Assembly (NCBI GenBank): GCA_963697965.1
Contig: OY969108.1
Coordinates: 1,054,001-1,118,000, forward strand
DNA: 64,000 nt
Direction: 5' to 3'
Source of the DNA: JAPLJC01 sp963697965
Lineage (GTDB): Bacteria; Desulfobacterota; Desulfobaccia; Desulfobaccales; 0-14-0-80-60-11
Positions 48,546 through 57,483 of this stretch are shown here, piece by piece (positions within the stretch are counted from its first letter, which is position 1; each line of letters starts with the position of its first letter). The notes below the pieces were generated by a model. The model did not search any database and was not told the DNA's origin. It saw nothing but the letters and a program-made list of their open reading frames with translations. Made by a program: the position numbers and the translations under genes.

Positions 48546-50231
48546 ATGAGTAAAATCCCTGCGGATTATTTGCCACCTAAGGAACTCTGGGCCCAGTATA
48601 CCACACCTGAGGAGTACAAGAAGTACCACTCGGGACAGTGGAACATTGCGGAAGAATTTCTGGATCGGCATGTGAAGGAAGGCCGGGGCGATCAGGCCGC
48701 CATCCTTTTCGGCGACCAGAAGATCAGTTTCAAAGAATTGGTGGCCATGGCCAACAAGTTCGCCAACGTCCTCACCAAGATAGGGGTCGGGTCCCAGGAC
48801 CGGGTAGGCATCCGTCTCACCAATACCCCGGAGGCCATCGCCATCAATTTCGGGATCGAGAAGTGCGGCGCCATCCCGGTGCCGGTGTCGCCTCTGTGGG
48901 CCAAGGAAGAGGTCACCTTCGTTCTGAACAACGCCGAATTCAAGGCCTTTGCGGTGAGCTTTCCCCTGCTGGGCGCGGTGGAAGCCGGGGCACACGAATT
49001 CGAGTTTCCCACCAAGATCGTGGTAGTGGGCGGGAAGCCCGAAGAGGCGGAGGCCAAGGGCTACGTCTCCTTCGCTAAGGAGATGGCGAGCGCCTCCGAC
49101 CAGTTCAGCAACGTCAAGCTGGGCCCTGAAGACATCGGGGTCATCCTGTTCACCTCTGGCACCACCGGCCAGCCTAAGGGCTGCGTCCATTTCGTCAAAG
49201 AGGTGCTGGTCGAGGCCGCCCTGGTCAACAAGTACGTCTATAAGATGGGCCCCGGGGACGTCCTGGGTGGCTCGGCCCCGGTCTCCTTCGCCGCGGGTTA
49301 TGGCACCTTCTGCCTCATTCCCTTTGCCGGGGGCGCCTCCATTTCGCTGCTGCCCAAGTTCACCCCGGACGAGATGATGTCCACCATCCAGAAGCACAAG
49401 ATCACGGTGATCACCGGGTTGCCCACCGCCTACCGGAGACTGTTGGAGATGCCCAATTTCAAAGACTACGACCTCTCCAGCGTCCGCATGTACACCACTG
49501 GCGGCGACGCCCTGACCGGCAAAACCCTGGCCATGTGGCAGGCCAAGACCGGCAAGCCCATCTGGGAAGGGCTGGGCGGCACTGAGATGATGCATCTGGT
49601 GACCTCCAACACCATGAGCGAGGTGCCGATGCCTGACTCCATCGGCAGGGCCCTGCCTGGTTTCGAGATCAAGGTGGTGCGGGAAGACGGCACCACCGCT
49701 GGCCCCGGCGAAGTGGGCAGCATGATGATCAAGGGCCCCACCGGCACCCTGTATTGGAAGCCCTATATCCAGGAAAACAAGTTGCTGAAATCGATGAAGA
49801 AGGGCATCAAGGAAGGCTTCAACATGATGGGCGACGCCGTTATGATTGATAAAGACGGCTTCATCTTCTTCCAGGCCCGGGAAGACGACATGATCAAGTC
49901 CTCCGGCTTCCGCCTGGCGCCCACCGAGATCGAAGACGCCATCATCCGGCACCCGGCGGTGCGGGATGACGCGGTGGTGGGTATTCCCGACGAGATCATG
50001 GGCCAAAAGGTGGTGGCCATGGTGGAATTGGAACCCGGTTACACCCCCTCCCAGGAGATGGCCAGCGAAATCATCAAGTCTGCCCTGGACCTGCTGGCCA
50101 TGTATAAGCTGCCCCGGGAAGTGGTCTTTCTTGATTCCATCCCCCGGACTCCCACCGGCAAGATCATCAAAAAGGACCTGCGGAAGAACTATCCGGAGAT
50201 GCCCAATAAGTTCACCCCCAAGGTGAAGTAA
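48546..50231 (+). CDS. AMP-forming aryl/acyl-CoA ligase (benzoate / 2-aminobenzoate-CoA ligase-like)
   Basis: A 561-residue adenylate-forming ligase: acid + ATP + CoA to acyl-CoA + AMP + PPi. P-loop TSGTTGQPKG (203-212), motif IWEGLGGTEMMHLV (adenine binding), GDAVMIDKDGFIFFQAREDD and the catalytic lysine Lys539 in PRTPTGKIIKKDL. Overall style (SGQWNIAEEFLDRH, VSFAAGYGTFCLIPF) matches benzoate/2-aminobenzoate-CoA ligases rather than acetyl-CoA synthetases. It has its own promoter and hairpin, so it is monocistronic. Aromatic or related carboxylate activation would suit the CoA-transferase set 9 kb away; the substrate is inference. Confidence 0.88.
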   Translation: MSKIPADYLPPKELWAQYTTPEEYKKYHSGQWNIAEEFLDRHVKEGRGDQAAILFGDQKISFKELVAMANKFANVLTKIGVGSQDRVGIRLTNTPEAIAINFGIEKCGAIPVPVSPLWAKEEVTFVLNNAEFKAFAVSFPLLGAVEAGAHEFEFPTKIVVVGGKPEEAEAKGYVSFAKEMASASDQFSNVKLGPEDIGVILFTSGTTGQPKGCVHFVKEVLVEAALVNKYVYKMGPGDVLGGSAPVSFAAGYGTFCLIPFAGGASISLLPKFTPDEMMSTIQKHKITVITGLPTAYRRLLEMPNFKDYDLSSVRMYTTGGDALTGKTLAMWQAKTGKPIWEGLGGTEMMHLVTSNTMSEVPMPDSIGRALPGFEIKVVREDGTTAGPGEVGSMMIKGPTGTLYWKPYIQENKLLKSMKKGIKEGFNMMGDAVMIDKDGFIFFQAREDDMIKSSGFRLAPTEIEDAIIRHPAVRDDAVVGIPDEIMGQKVVAMVELEPGYTPSQEMASEIIKSALDLLAMYKLPREVVFLDSIPRTPTGKIIKKDLRKNYPEMPNKFTPKVK

Positions 50232-50242
50232 TCCTTTCCTCC

Positions 50243-50280
50243 CTCCGGGGGCGGCTTTTTTAGTAAGTCCGCCCCCGGAG
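50243..50280 (+). terminator. strong hairpin after the CoA-ligase gene
   Basis: 12-bp stem CTCCGGGGGCGG / CCGCCCCCGGAG with a T-rich 14-base loop, 11 bp after the stop. There is no T-run after the stem, so it may be a REP-like hairpin that blocks or stabilises rather than a classical terminator. Confidence 0.5.
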
Positions 50281-50386
50281 CCCTATCCTTGACCCTCTCT
50301 GCCCGGCCCCGGCCGGGATTTTTCTTTTTGATTTTGCCTCCCCTTGTGATTTAATATACGCGGCTTGTGAAAAGGAGGACAAAGCA

Positions 50387-51679
50387 TTGCCCAATATAGT
50401 GGTGGTGGGCACCCAATGGGGGGACGAGGGCAAGGGGAAGATCGTCGATCTCTTGACCTCGCGGGCCCAGGTAGTGGTGCGTTATCAAGGCGGCAACAAC
50501 GCCGGCCATACCCTGGTGGTGGACGGCGAAAAGTTCATTTTCCATCTGGTTCCCTCGGGCATCCTGCATCCCGGCACCCAGTGCCTCATCGGCAATGGCG
50601 TGGTTCTGGACCCCGAGGTCTTGCTGATGGAGATGGACCGGCTTAAGGAGCGGGGCTTTGTCATAGGGCCGGAGAACCTGCGCATCAGCGAAAGGACCCA
50701 GGTGATCATGCCCTACCACCAGCGGATCGACGTGGCCCGGGAAGAGCAGAAGGGCGCTGGCAAGATTGGCACCACCGGCCGGGGCATCGGGCCCTGCTAT
50801 GAAGACAAGGTGGCCCGTCGTGGCATCCGCATGGCGGAGCTCATCGACCCCGACGTCTTGGAGGCCAAGCTGGCGGATATCCTGCCAGAGAAGAATTTTT
50901 ACCTGGAAAAGTTCCTGGGGGCCCAGCCTGTAAACGGGGAAGAGATCCTGGAGGCCTACCTGGCCATGGGAGCGCGGCTCAAGCCTTTGGTGGCCAACGT
51001 CTCGGTCCTCCTGGCCCAGGCGGTAGCTGCAGGCAAGAATATTCTTTTCGAAGGGGCCCAGGGCACCCACCTCGATATCGATCACGGCACCTACCCCTTT
51101 GTGACCTCCTCCAACCCGGTGGCCGGGGGCGCCTGCACCGGCGCCGGCGTGGGGCCCAATCAACTCCATCAGGTCCTGGGTATCGTCAAGGCCTATACCA
51201 CCCGGGTGGGGGCCGGCCCCTTTCCCACCGAGTGCCTGGATAGCATCGGCGACCATTTGGTGGAATGCGGGGTGGAGTTCGGCTCCACCACCGGACGCCG
51301 GCGGCGCTGCGGCTGGCTGGACGCGGTGGTGCTCAGGGATGCCGCCCGCCTCAACGGACTCACGGGCCTGGCCGTCACCAAGCTGGACGTCCTCACCGGC
51401 GTAGACCCGGTGAAGATTTGTGTGGCCTACGACCTGGATGGGGAGCGCCAGGAAACCATCCCTCCCACCATCCAGGGCCTGGGACGCTGCCGCCCGGTGT
51501 ATGAGGAATTGCCGGGGTGGCGGCAAGATATTCGGGGGGTGCGGCGCTTCCAGGATCTGCCCGCGGCTACCCGGGATTATCTCCGGAGGCTGGAGAAACT
51601 GGTGGGTGTGCCCATCCAGATCGTCTCGGTGGGCCCGGACCGGGAAGAGACCATCGTAATCAATAACCCTCTTGGATAA
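50387..51679 (+). CDS. purA: adenylosuccinate synthetase
   Basis: GTP-dependent first step from IMP to AMP. The IMP/GTP site is VGTQWGDEGKGKIVDLL near the N-terminus. Further fingerprints are QGGNNAGHTLVVDGEKFIFH, GIGPCYEDKVARRGIR, EGAQGTHLDIDHGTYPFVTS and FGSTTGRRRRCGWLD. At 430 residues it has the standard length. It begins with TTG 50387, preceded at eight bases by AAGGAGG, and no ATG is available in frame. It is a single gene with repeat-rich DNA on its 3' side. Confidence 0.97.
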   Translation: MPNIVVVGTQWGDEGKGKIVDLLTSRAQVVVRYQGGNNAGHTLVVDGEKFIFHLVPSGILHPGTQCLIGNGVVLDPEVLLMEMDRLKERGFVIGPENLRISERTQVIMPYHQRIDVAREEQKGAGKIGTTGRGIGPCYEDKVARRGIRMAELIDPDVLEAKLADILPEKNFYLEKFLGAQPVNGEEILEAYLAMGARLKPLVANVSVLLAQAVAAGKNILFEGAQGTHLDIDHGTYPFVTSSNPVAGGACTGAGVGPNQLHQVLGIVKAYTTRVGAGPFPTECLDSIGDHLVECGVEFGSTTGRRRRCGWLDAVVLRDAARLNGLTGLAVTKLDVLTGVDPVKICVAYDLDGERQETIPPTIQGLGRCRPVYEELPGWRQDIRGVRRFQDLPAATRDYLRRLEKLVGVPIQIVSVGPDREETIVINNPLG

Positions 51680-51683
51680 AACC

Positions 51684-51770
51684 GCGCCGCCGCCCCCGGC
51701 GGGAATATGTAGCGCCGCCGCTCCCGGCGGGCCCTGCCTGCAGAATAGAACCGCCGGGGGCGGCGGTTCT
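51684..51770. repeat. cluster of GCCGCC-type palindromic repeats after purA
   Basis: Two direct near-copies GCGCCGCCGC(C/T)CCCGGCGGG (51684-51704, 51712-51732) are followed by the hairpin AGAACCGCC-GGGGGC-GGCGGTTCT (51747-51770, stem 9 bp). All are intergenic and REP-like; the hairpin may also end purA transcription. Confidence 0.65.
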
Positions 51771-51895
51771 ACACAAACCGAGGCTCATATTCCCAAATAA
51801 CGCCTAAACGGGCTCCGTAATGCCCGGCAATCGATCCATAAAGCCCCGGCGAATTTTTTATAAGCAGACTTTACCTGGAAATGGTTTATGCTTAC

Positions 51896-51901
51896 TATAA
51901 T
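51896..51901 (+). promoter_or_regulatory. -10 element of the por-nuo operon
   Basis: TATAAT, 180 bp before the first operon gene. The -35 region is indistinct (TTTACC at 20-bp spacing). Confidence 0.4.
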
Positions 51902-52081
51902 CGGGACTGCAATTCCCCCAGGTTATGAAGATGGGCAACGACAGGGCGCAGACCCCCCCGGCAGGCTCGTTTATAAGATAATCGTTGACAGGAAAATCAC
52001 AAATTATCCGGTTTTAATTTGCCGCCGGCGGGATAAGGTTAACCGAGGCACCCAGGAAACCCTTCCCTAACTGTAAGGAAA

Positions 52082-52645
52082 ATGGAGATGATCGAAATCC
52101 GCTTTCACGGCCGCGGCGGCCAGGGCGCGGTGACTTCGGTGGAGCTGCTGGCCCTGGCGGCCATTGGCGAAGGTAAGTTCGCCCAGGGCTTCCCCAGCTT
52201 CGGCCCGGAGCGCCGGGGCGCTCCGGTAATGGCCTTCTGCCGGGTGGATGACCGGCGCATCCGTCTGCGCTGCAAGATCCTGCAGCCGGATGTGGTGGTG
52301 GTGCTGGACCCCTCGCTGCTGAGGATTCAAAACCCCCCGGCGGACCTGAGGGAAAACGGCGTCATCGTCTTGAACACCCACAAGAACGCCGCCGAAATTC
52401 GCCGGGAGTACGGCTATCAGCATACCCTGGCCCTGGTGGACGCCAACAAGATCGCCCGGGAGGTCCTGGGGGTGCCTATTGTCAACACCGCCATGATCGG
52501 GGCGTTAGTGCGGGCCACCGGGTTGGTGAAGTTGGAGTCCCTGGAGGAGCCTCTGAAGGAACGTTTCGGCCCCCTGGCGGTAAAGAATTTCAATGCCCTG
52601 AAGGTGGCCTTGGAGGCCACTACCATAGAGGAGCGCCAGTCGTGA
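52082..52645 (+). CDS. porG: 2-oxoacid:ferredoxin oxidoreductase gamma subunit
   Basis: Gamma subunit of a four-subunit pyruvate (2-oxoacid):ferredoxin oxidoreductase. Begins [20 protein letters not shown], the family fingerprint, followed by [20 protein letters not shown] and the strand [10 protein letters not shown]. The subunit forms part of the CoA-binding/interface region. It opens a six-gene operon in the order gamma, delta, alpha, beta, NuoEF, NuoG-like. Substrate assignment to pyruvate is by subunit architecture; other 2-oxoacids remain possible. Confidence 0.93.
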
Positions 52646-52932
52646 GCAAAGCATGGGACCAGGTGACCTGGCAGGAAATGGAGATCGGTTCGGTCCTCAC
52701 CGAGCCGGGGTCGGCCCGGGCTTACCGCACCGGGGAATGGCGGTCCATGTATCCGGTATGGGACAAGAAGCGCTGCATCCAGTGCGGGGTCTGCTGGACC
52801 GTGTGTCCCGAAGCCGGCATCTCCGAGGACGCGGATGGCTATTTCGAGATGAACGACTATTGCAAAGGCTGCGGCATCTGCGCCAAAGAGTGCGTCACCG
52901 GTTGCATCAGCATGGCGCCGGAGGAGGGATAA
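52642..52932 (+). CDS. porD: 2-oxoacid:ferredoxin oxidoreductase delta subunit (2x[4Fe-4S] ferredoxin)
   Basis: A 96-residue ferredoxin-type subunit that takes electrons from the thiamine site. Two cluster motifs: CIQCGVCWTVCPEAGI and CKGCGICAKECVTGCISM. The start is GTG 52642, overlapping the gamma stop by 4 bp (GTGA). Its stop overlaps the alpha start by one base. The N-terminal 40 residues (MEIGSVLTEPGSARAYRTGE) are the typical delta-subunit lead-in. Confidence 0.94.
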   Translation: MSKAWDQVTWQEMEIGSVLTEPGSARAYRTGEWRSMYPVWDKKRCIQCGVCWTVCPEAGISEDADGYFEMNDYCKGCGICAKECVTGCISMAPEEG

Positions 52933-54107
52933 TGGGCCACCGAGTCGGCATGGAAGTCTCCATCGCGGTGAGCCATGCGGTGCGACTGGCCCGGGCCGAG
53001 GCTATCGCCGCCTATCCCATCACCCCCCAGACCCACATTGTGGAGCATCTCTCCTCTTTGGTGGCCAATGGCGAACTGGATGCGGATTTCGTCACCGTGG
53101 AGTCGGAGCACTCGGCCATGAGCGCCAGCGTCGGCGCCGCCGCCACCGGGGCCCGCACCTACACCGCCACCAGCTCCCAGGGTCTGGCCCTGATGCACGA
53201 GATCCTCTTCATCGCTTCCGGCATGCGGCTGCCCATCGTCATGACCGTGGCCAACCGGGCTTTATCGGCGCCCCTGAGCATCTGGAACGACCACAGCGAC
53301 ATCATGGCGGAGAAGGACATCGGCTGGATCCAGTTCTTCGTGGAGAACGGCCAGGATGCCTTCGACCACAGCGTCATGGCCTTCAAGATCGCCGAAGACC
53401 ATCGGGTGCTGCTGCCCACCATTATTAATATGGATGGCTTCATCCTGACCCACGTGGTGGAACCCTTGGAGATGCTGGACCAGGAGACGGTGGACCGGTT
53501 TCTGCCGCCGCTTACGCCTTATCTCAAGCTGGACCCCAAGAAGCCCGTGACCATGGGGGCCTTCGCCTTGCCGGAGCTCTTCACCGAGGCTAAGATGGCC
53601 CATCAGATGGCCCTGACCAATTCTTATGACACTATCCTGGAGGTCTGGCGGGAGTGGGGCGAGCTGACCGGGCGCCATTATCAACCGGTGGAGCGTTACC
53701 GCACCGAGGGCGCCAGGGTGCTGCTGCTTCTCATGGGGTCCCTAGCGGAAGTGGCGGAAGTGGCGGTGGATGAGATGCGAGAGGCGGGCCAGGCCGTGGG
53801 CCTGTTGAAGCCCAGGCTGTGGCGGCCTTTCCCCTTCGCGGATTTGCGGGCCGCCATGGCCGGAGCCGACCTGGTCATCGTCTGCGACCGGGCCATGTCC
53901 CTGGGTGGGGCGGCAGGGCCGGTGCTGGCGGAAGTGCGCAGCGCCCTCTATCCTCTGGCCCAAAGGCCCCAGGTGTTGGGCTATATCGTGGGACTGGGAG
54001 GCCGGGACGTGCAGCCCCAGGTCTTCAAGGACCTGGTAAGCCACGCCCTCAAGGAAATTGAGCAAGGACCCAGGGAAGAATTCTACCTGGTGGGAGTGAG
54101 AGGCTGA
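52932..54107 (+). CDS. porA: 2-oxoacid:ferredoxin oxidoreductase alpha subunit
   Basis: A 391-residue alpha subunit with pyrimidine-binding (PYR) and domain II. Landmarks: AEAIAAYPITPQTHIVEHLS, VTVESEHSAMSASVGAAATG, ARTYTATSSQGLALMHEILF, LPIVMTVANRALSAPLSIWN, and the C-terminal RPFPFADLRAAMAGADLVIV. The YPITPQT and SSQGL segments line the thiamine pyrophosphate and substrate site. GGAGGAGGG precedes ATG 52932, which overlaps the delta stop. It forms the catalytic heterodimer with the beta subunit. Confidence 0.95.
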   Translation: MGHRVGMEVSIAVSHAVRLARAEAIAAYPITPQTHIVEHLSSLVANGELDADFVTVESEHSAMSASVGAAATGARTYTATSSQGLALMHEILFIASGMRLPIVMTVANRALSAPLSIWNDHSDIMAEKDIGWIQFFVENGQDAFDHSVMAFKIAEDHRVLLPTIINMDGFILTHVVEPLEMLDQETVDRFLPPLTPYLKLDPKKPVTMGAFALPELFTEAKMAHQMALTNSYDTILEVWREWGELTGRHYQPVERYRTEGARVLLLLMGSLAEVAEVAVDEMREAGQAVGLLKPRLWRPFPFADLRAAMAGADLVIVCDRAMSLGGAAGPVLAEVRSALYPLAQRPQVLGYIVGLGGRDVQPQVFKDLVSHALKEIEQGPREEFYLVGVRG

Positions 54108-55102
54108 TGGAAAAATTCGGTCACGCCCAGAGCCAAAAGTTCGATACTTACGCTTCCCGGTTGTTGCCCCGGGAAGAATTCTTCACTTCGGGGCACCGGT
54201 CCTGCCAGGGATGCGGCGAAGCCCTGGCGGTGCGTTGGGTGTGCAAGGCCATCGGCAAGGATGCCATCATCGCCCACGCCACCGGCTGCATGGAGATCGT
54301 CTCCTCGGGCCTGCCCCAAACGGCCTGGATGCACCCCTGGATTCACGTGGCCTTTGAGAACACCTCGGCTGTGGCCTCCGGCATCGAATCCGCCTTGAAG
54401 GTCCTCGCGCGCAAAGGCAAACTCTCCGGCCCCATGCCCAAGGTGGTGGCCATGGGCGGTGACGGCGGCACCAGCGATATCGGTCTCCAGGCCCTCTCCG
54501 GGGCCCTGGAGCGAGGCACCAACTTCACTTACTTCTGCTGGGATAACGAAGCCTACATGAACACCGGCATCCAGAGGTCCAGCGCCACGCCCTTCGGGGC
54601 CATGACCACCACCTCGCCTCCGGGCAAGATGAGCATCGGCCAGCGCAACTGGAAGAAGGACATGGTGGCCATCGCCGTGGCCCACGGCATCCCCTACGTG
54701 GCCACCGCCTCGCCCAGCTACCTCTTCGACCTTTACTTCAAGGTGAGGAAGGCCCTGGAAACCCCGGGCCCGGCCTACATCAGCGTCCTGTCGGTGTGCC
54801 CCACCGGCTGGCGCTCCGCCACCGATCTCAGCGTCCGCCTGGGCCGCCTGGCGGTGGAAACCGGTGTCTTTCCCCTTTATGAGGTGGTGGATGGCAAGTT
54901 TCGCCTCACCGTGGAGCCACCCAAATTACGGCCCGTCCAGGACTATCTCAAGCCTCAGGGCCGCTTTCGCCATCTGCGGGACCCGGAGATCCACTTCATT
55001 CAGCAGCAAATTCAAGCCAATTACGAGCTACTCCTCCAGAAATGCCAGTCGCCGTTTCCGGAATTCGCCCCGGTGCACATCCCTGAGGTTGATCAAAGAT
55101 GA
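54107..55102 (+). CDS. porB: 2-oxoacid:ferredoxin oxidoreductase beta subunit
   Basis: A 331-residue thiamine-pyrophosphate-binding subunit. [4Fe-4S] ligands: GHRSCQGCGEALAVRW with further Cys in ATGCMEIVSSG and, toward the C-terminus, VLSVCPTGWRSATDLSVRLG. TPP/Mg motif: VVAMGGDGGTSDIGLQALSG, then CWDNEAYMNTGIQRSSATPF. The MNTGIQRS(S/G)ATP segment is typical of pyruvate-type rather than 2-oxoglutarate-type beta subunits, supporting pyruvate as substrate. The start shares ATG 54107 with the alpha stop region, and the stop overlaps NuoEF (ATGA). Confidence 0.94.
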   Translation: MEKFGHAQSQKFDTYASRLLPREEFFTSGHRSCQGCGEALAVRWVCKAIGKDAIIAHATGCMEIVSSGLPQTAWMHPWIHVAFENTSAVASGIESALKVLARKGKLSGPMPKVVAMGGDGGTSDIGLQALSGALERGTNFTYFCWDNEAYMNTGIQRSSATPFGAMTTTSPPGKMSIGQRNWKKDMVAIAVAHGIPYVATASPSYLFDLYFKVRKALETPGPAYISVLSVCPTGWRSATDLSVRLGRLAVETGVFPLYEVVDGKFRLTVEPPKLRPVQDYLKPQGRFRHLRDPEIHFIQQQIQANYELLLQKCQSPFPEFAPVHIPEVDQR

Positions 55103-57483
55103 CAAATCCAGAAAAACTCGAAGCGATACTGTCTCATTATCAAGGAGGGTCCGCGGACCTGATTCCGGTGCTCCAGGACATTCAAGGGGCCTATAATTAT
55201 CTGCCCATGGAGATGTTGAAGTCGGTGGCCCAGAGGCTTAGGGTGCCTTTGACCCAGATCTACAGCGTGGCCACCTTCTACAATATGTTTTCCCTGGTTC
55301 CCAAGGGGCGCCACCAGCTCAGGGTCTGCCTGGGAACGGCCTGTCACCTCAAGGGCGGCTCCAGTCTGGTGCGGGGGCTGGAAAGGGATCTCAAGATCAG
55401 CGTGGGCCAGACCACCGAGGACCAGCTCTTCACTCTGGAAACCGTTAATTGCCTCGGGGCTTGCGCCCTGGCCCCTCTGGTGGCCGTCGGCGCTGAATAT
55501 CACCCCCATGCCTCCACCCGCGAGCTCTCCCGGGTGGTCAAGCAGTTGCGGAAAGCCGCCGAAGAAGAACCGGAAGAAAAAGTGAAGGCGGAGGAACCGG
55601 TGGCCGCCAAGACCGAAGGGCTCCCCCGGATCCAATCAGCCCAGGATTTGCATGCCTTCCGGGACCAGATTCTGTCCCAACGCGATCCCAACCAGCCCGT
55701 GGTCATCGTCTGCCACGGCACCGGCTGCCTGGCCAACAACAGCCCCGCAGTGGCTGAGGCCCTGCGCGGGGCCATCAAGGCCGCCAAGATCACGGCTAAG
55801 GTGGTGCCGCAGATCAAGACCACCGGTTGCCACGGCTTCTGTTCCCGGGCTCCGGTAGTGGTGGTCCAGCCCGCAGGCTTTTTTTACCAAAACGTCGCTC
55901 CGGACGATGCGGCCGAAATCGTGGCGACCACGCTCATGGAAGGGAAACCGGTGGACCGTCTCCTGGCGGTGGATTACCAGACCGGCGAACACGTGCCCCT
56001 CGAGAAGGACATCCCCTTTTACAAGCACCAGACGCGCATCGTGCTGAGCAACATCGGCAAGATCGACCCCACCGACGTCCACGACACCATCGCTGTCAAC
56101 GGCTACCAGGCTGCGGTCAAGGCCATCACCACCCAGACCCCGGATGAGATCATTGATGCCGTGGAGGCCTCCGGGCTTCGAGGCCGCGGCGGCGGGGGCT
56201 TCCCCACCGGAAGGAAATGGCGTATTTGCCGGGGTGTCCCCGGAGATCAGAAATGCATTATCTGCAACGGTGATGAAGGCGATCCCGGAGCCTTCATGGA
56301 CCGGAGCATCATGGAGGGCGATCCCCACCGGGTGTTGGAGGGGATGATCATCGGCGCCTACGCCATCGGCGCCAGCGAGGCTCGCATCTATGTGCGCTCC
56401 GAGTATCCCCTGGCCGTCAAGCATCTGGGCATCGCCATAGAGCAGGCCCGGGCCATGGGCCTCCTGGGGAAAAACATCCTGGGCAAGGGTTTCGATTTTG
56501 ACATTAAGATCAGCAAGGGGGGCGGCGCCTTTGTCTGCGGCGAAGAGACTGCTCTCATCCGTTCGGTGGAGGGCGATATCGGTGAGCCGGTGCCCCGGCC
56601 CCCCTATCCGGCCCAACACGGTCTCTGGGACAAGCCTACGGTGATCAACAACGTGGAAACCTGGGCCACCATCCCGGAAATCATCAACCGGGGGGCGGAT
56701 TGGCTGGCCGCCATCGGCACCGAAAAGAGCAAGGGCACCAAGGTCTTCTCCCTGGTGGGCGCGGTGAACCATACCGGGCTGGTGGAAGTGGCCATGGGCA
56801 CCACCCTGCGCCAGGTTATCTACGACATGGGGGGCGGCATCGCCGGGAACCGCGACTTTAAAGCGGTCCAGATCGGCGGCCCCTCGGGGGGCTGCATCCC
56901 GGCTCAGTATCTCGACCTGCCGGTGGACTACGACAGCCTGCAGTCCGTGGGCTCCATGATGGGTTCCGGCGGCATGATCGTCATGGATACCGCCACTTGC
57001 ATGGTGGACGTGGCCCGCTATTTCATGTCCTTCTGTCATGAAGAGTCCTGCGGCAAGTGCACCCCCTGCCGGGAAGGAACCAAGCAAATATTGGAGATCC
57101 TTACCGAAATCACCCAAGGCCGTGGCACCCCGGAGCATCTGTCCCTGATGGAGGAACTGTGCGTCATCATGGACTCCGCCTCTCTCTGCGGTCTGGGCCA
57201 AAGCGCCGCCAAACCGATCCTCTCCACCCTGAAATATTTCCGGGAGGAATACGAGGCTCACGTCCGGGATAAGAAATGCCACGCCCTGGTGTGCCGGGCC
57301 TTGCTGAAATACACCATCGATCCGGAGACCTGCACCGGTTGCCTGGCCTGTGTGCGGGAGTGCCCGGCGGAGGCGATCCGGGGCGAAGCGGGCGAACCCC
57401 AGGAACTGGACCAGGAACTCTGTGTCAAATGCGGCCGCTGTTATGAAATCTGCAAATTCGCAGCGGTTAAGGTAGAGTCATGA
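55099..57483 (+). CDS. NuoE-NuoF fusion protein with C-terminal 2x[4Fe-4S] domain
   Basis: 794 residues. Domain 1 (1-155): NuoE thioredoxin-like [2Fe-2S] with Cys77, Cys82, Cys118, Cys122. After a charged linker, domain 2 (about 178-290) is a second thioredoxin-like [2Fe-2S] fold with Cys205, Cys210, Cys244, Cys248. Domain 3 (about 305-720) is NuoF with FMN/NADH loops (GLRGRGGGGFPTGRKW, GGGAFVCGEETALIRSVEG) and the [4Fe-4S] site ESCGKCTPCREG. Domain 4 is a bacterial ferredoxin (CTGCLACVRECP, CVKCGRCYEICK). The NADH-oxidising module with extra clusters resembles HydB/HndC of bifurcating hydrogenases, but NuoE is fused here. It overlaps porB by 4 bp. Confidence 0.93.
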   Translation: MTNPEKLEAILSHYQGGSADLIPVLQDIQGAYNYLPMEMLKSVAQRLRVPLTQIYSVATFYNMFSLVPKGRHQLRVCLGTACHLKGGSSLVRGLERDLKISVGQTTEDQLFTLETVNCLGACALAPLVAVGAEYHPHASTRELSRVVKQLRKAAEEEPEEKVKAEEPVAAKTEGLPRIQSAQDLHAFRDQILSQRDPNQPVVIVCHGTGCLANNSPAVAEALRGAIKAAKITAKVVPQIKTTGCHGFCSRAPVVVVQPAGFFYQNVAPDDAAEIVATTLMEGKPVDRLLAVDYQTGEHVPLEKDIPFYKHQTRIVLSNIGKIDPTDVHDTIAVNGYQAAVKAITTQTPDEIIDAVEASGLRGRGGGGFPTGRKWRICRGVPGDQKCIICNGDEGDPGAFMDRSIMEGDPHRVLEGMIIGAYAIGASEARIYVRSEYPLAVKHLGIAIEQARAMGLLGKNILGKGFDFDIKISKGGGAFVCGEETALIRSVEGDIGEPVPRPPYPAQHGLWDKPTVINNVETWATIPEIINRGADWLAAIGTEKSKGTKVFSLVGAVNHTGLVEVAMGTTLRQVIYDMGGGIAGNRDFKAVQIGGPSGGCIPAQYLDLPVDYDSLQSVGSMMGSGGMIVMDTATCMVDVARYFMSFCHEESCGKCTPCREGTKQILEILTEITQGRGTPEHLSLMEELCVIMDSASLCGLGQSAAKPILSTLKYFREEYEAHVRDKKCHALVCRALLKYTIDPETCTGCLACVRECPAEAIRGEAGEPQELDQELCVKCGRCYEICKFAAVKVES

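Larger units (their letters stand above)
51680..52081. other. 402-bp region: repeats then leader of the por-nuo operon
   Basis: The left 100 bp holds GC-rich palindromes (51684-51770). The right half is AT-richer and includes the promoter-like TATAAT at 51896. The transcribed leader of about 175 bp is C/G-tract rich (CCCCCAGG, GACCCCCCCGG) and might fold, but no known riboswitch could be matched. No gene is seen. Confidence 0.5.

Noticed and set aside
51780..52081. Riboswitch in the por-nuo leader
   Set aside because: The C/G-tract leader could fold, but it matches none of the TPP, cobalamin, SAM, glycine, fluoride or c-di-GMP consensus elements I could recall.
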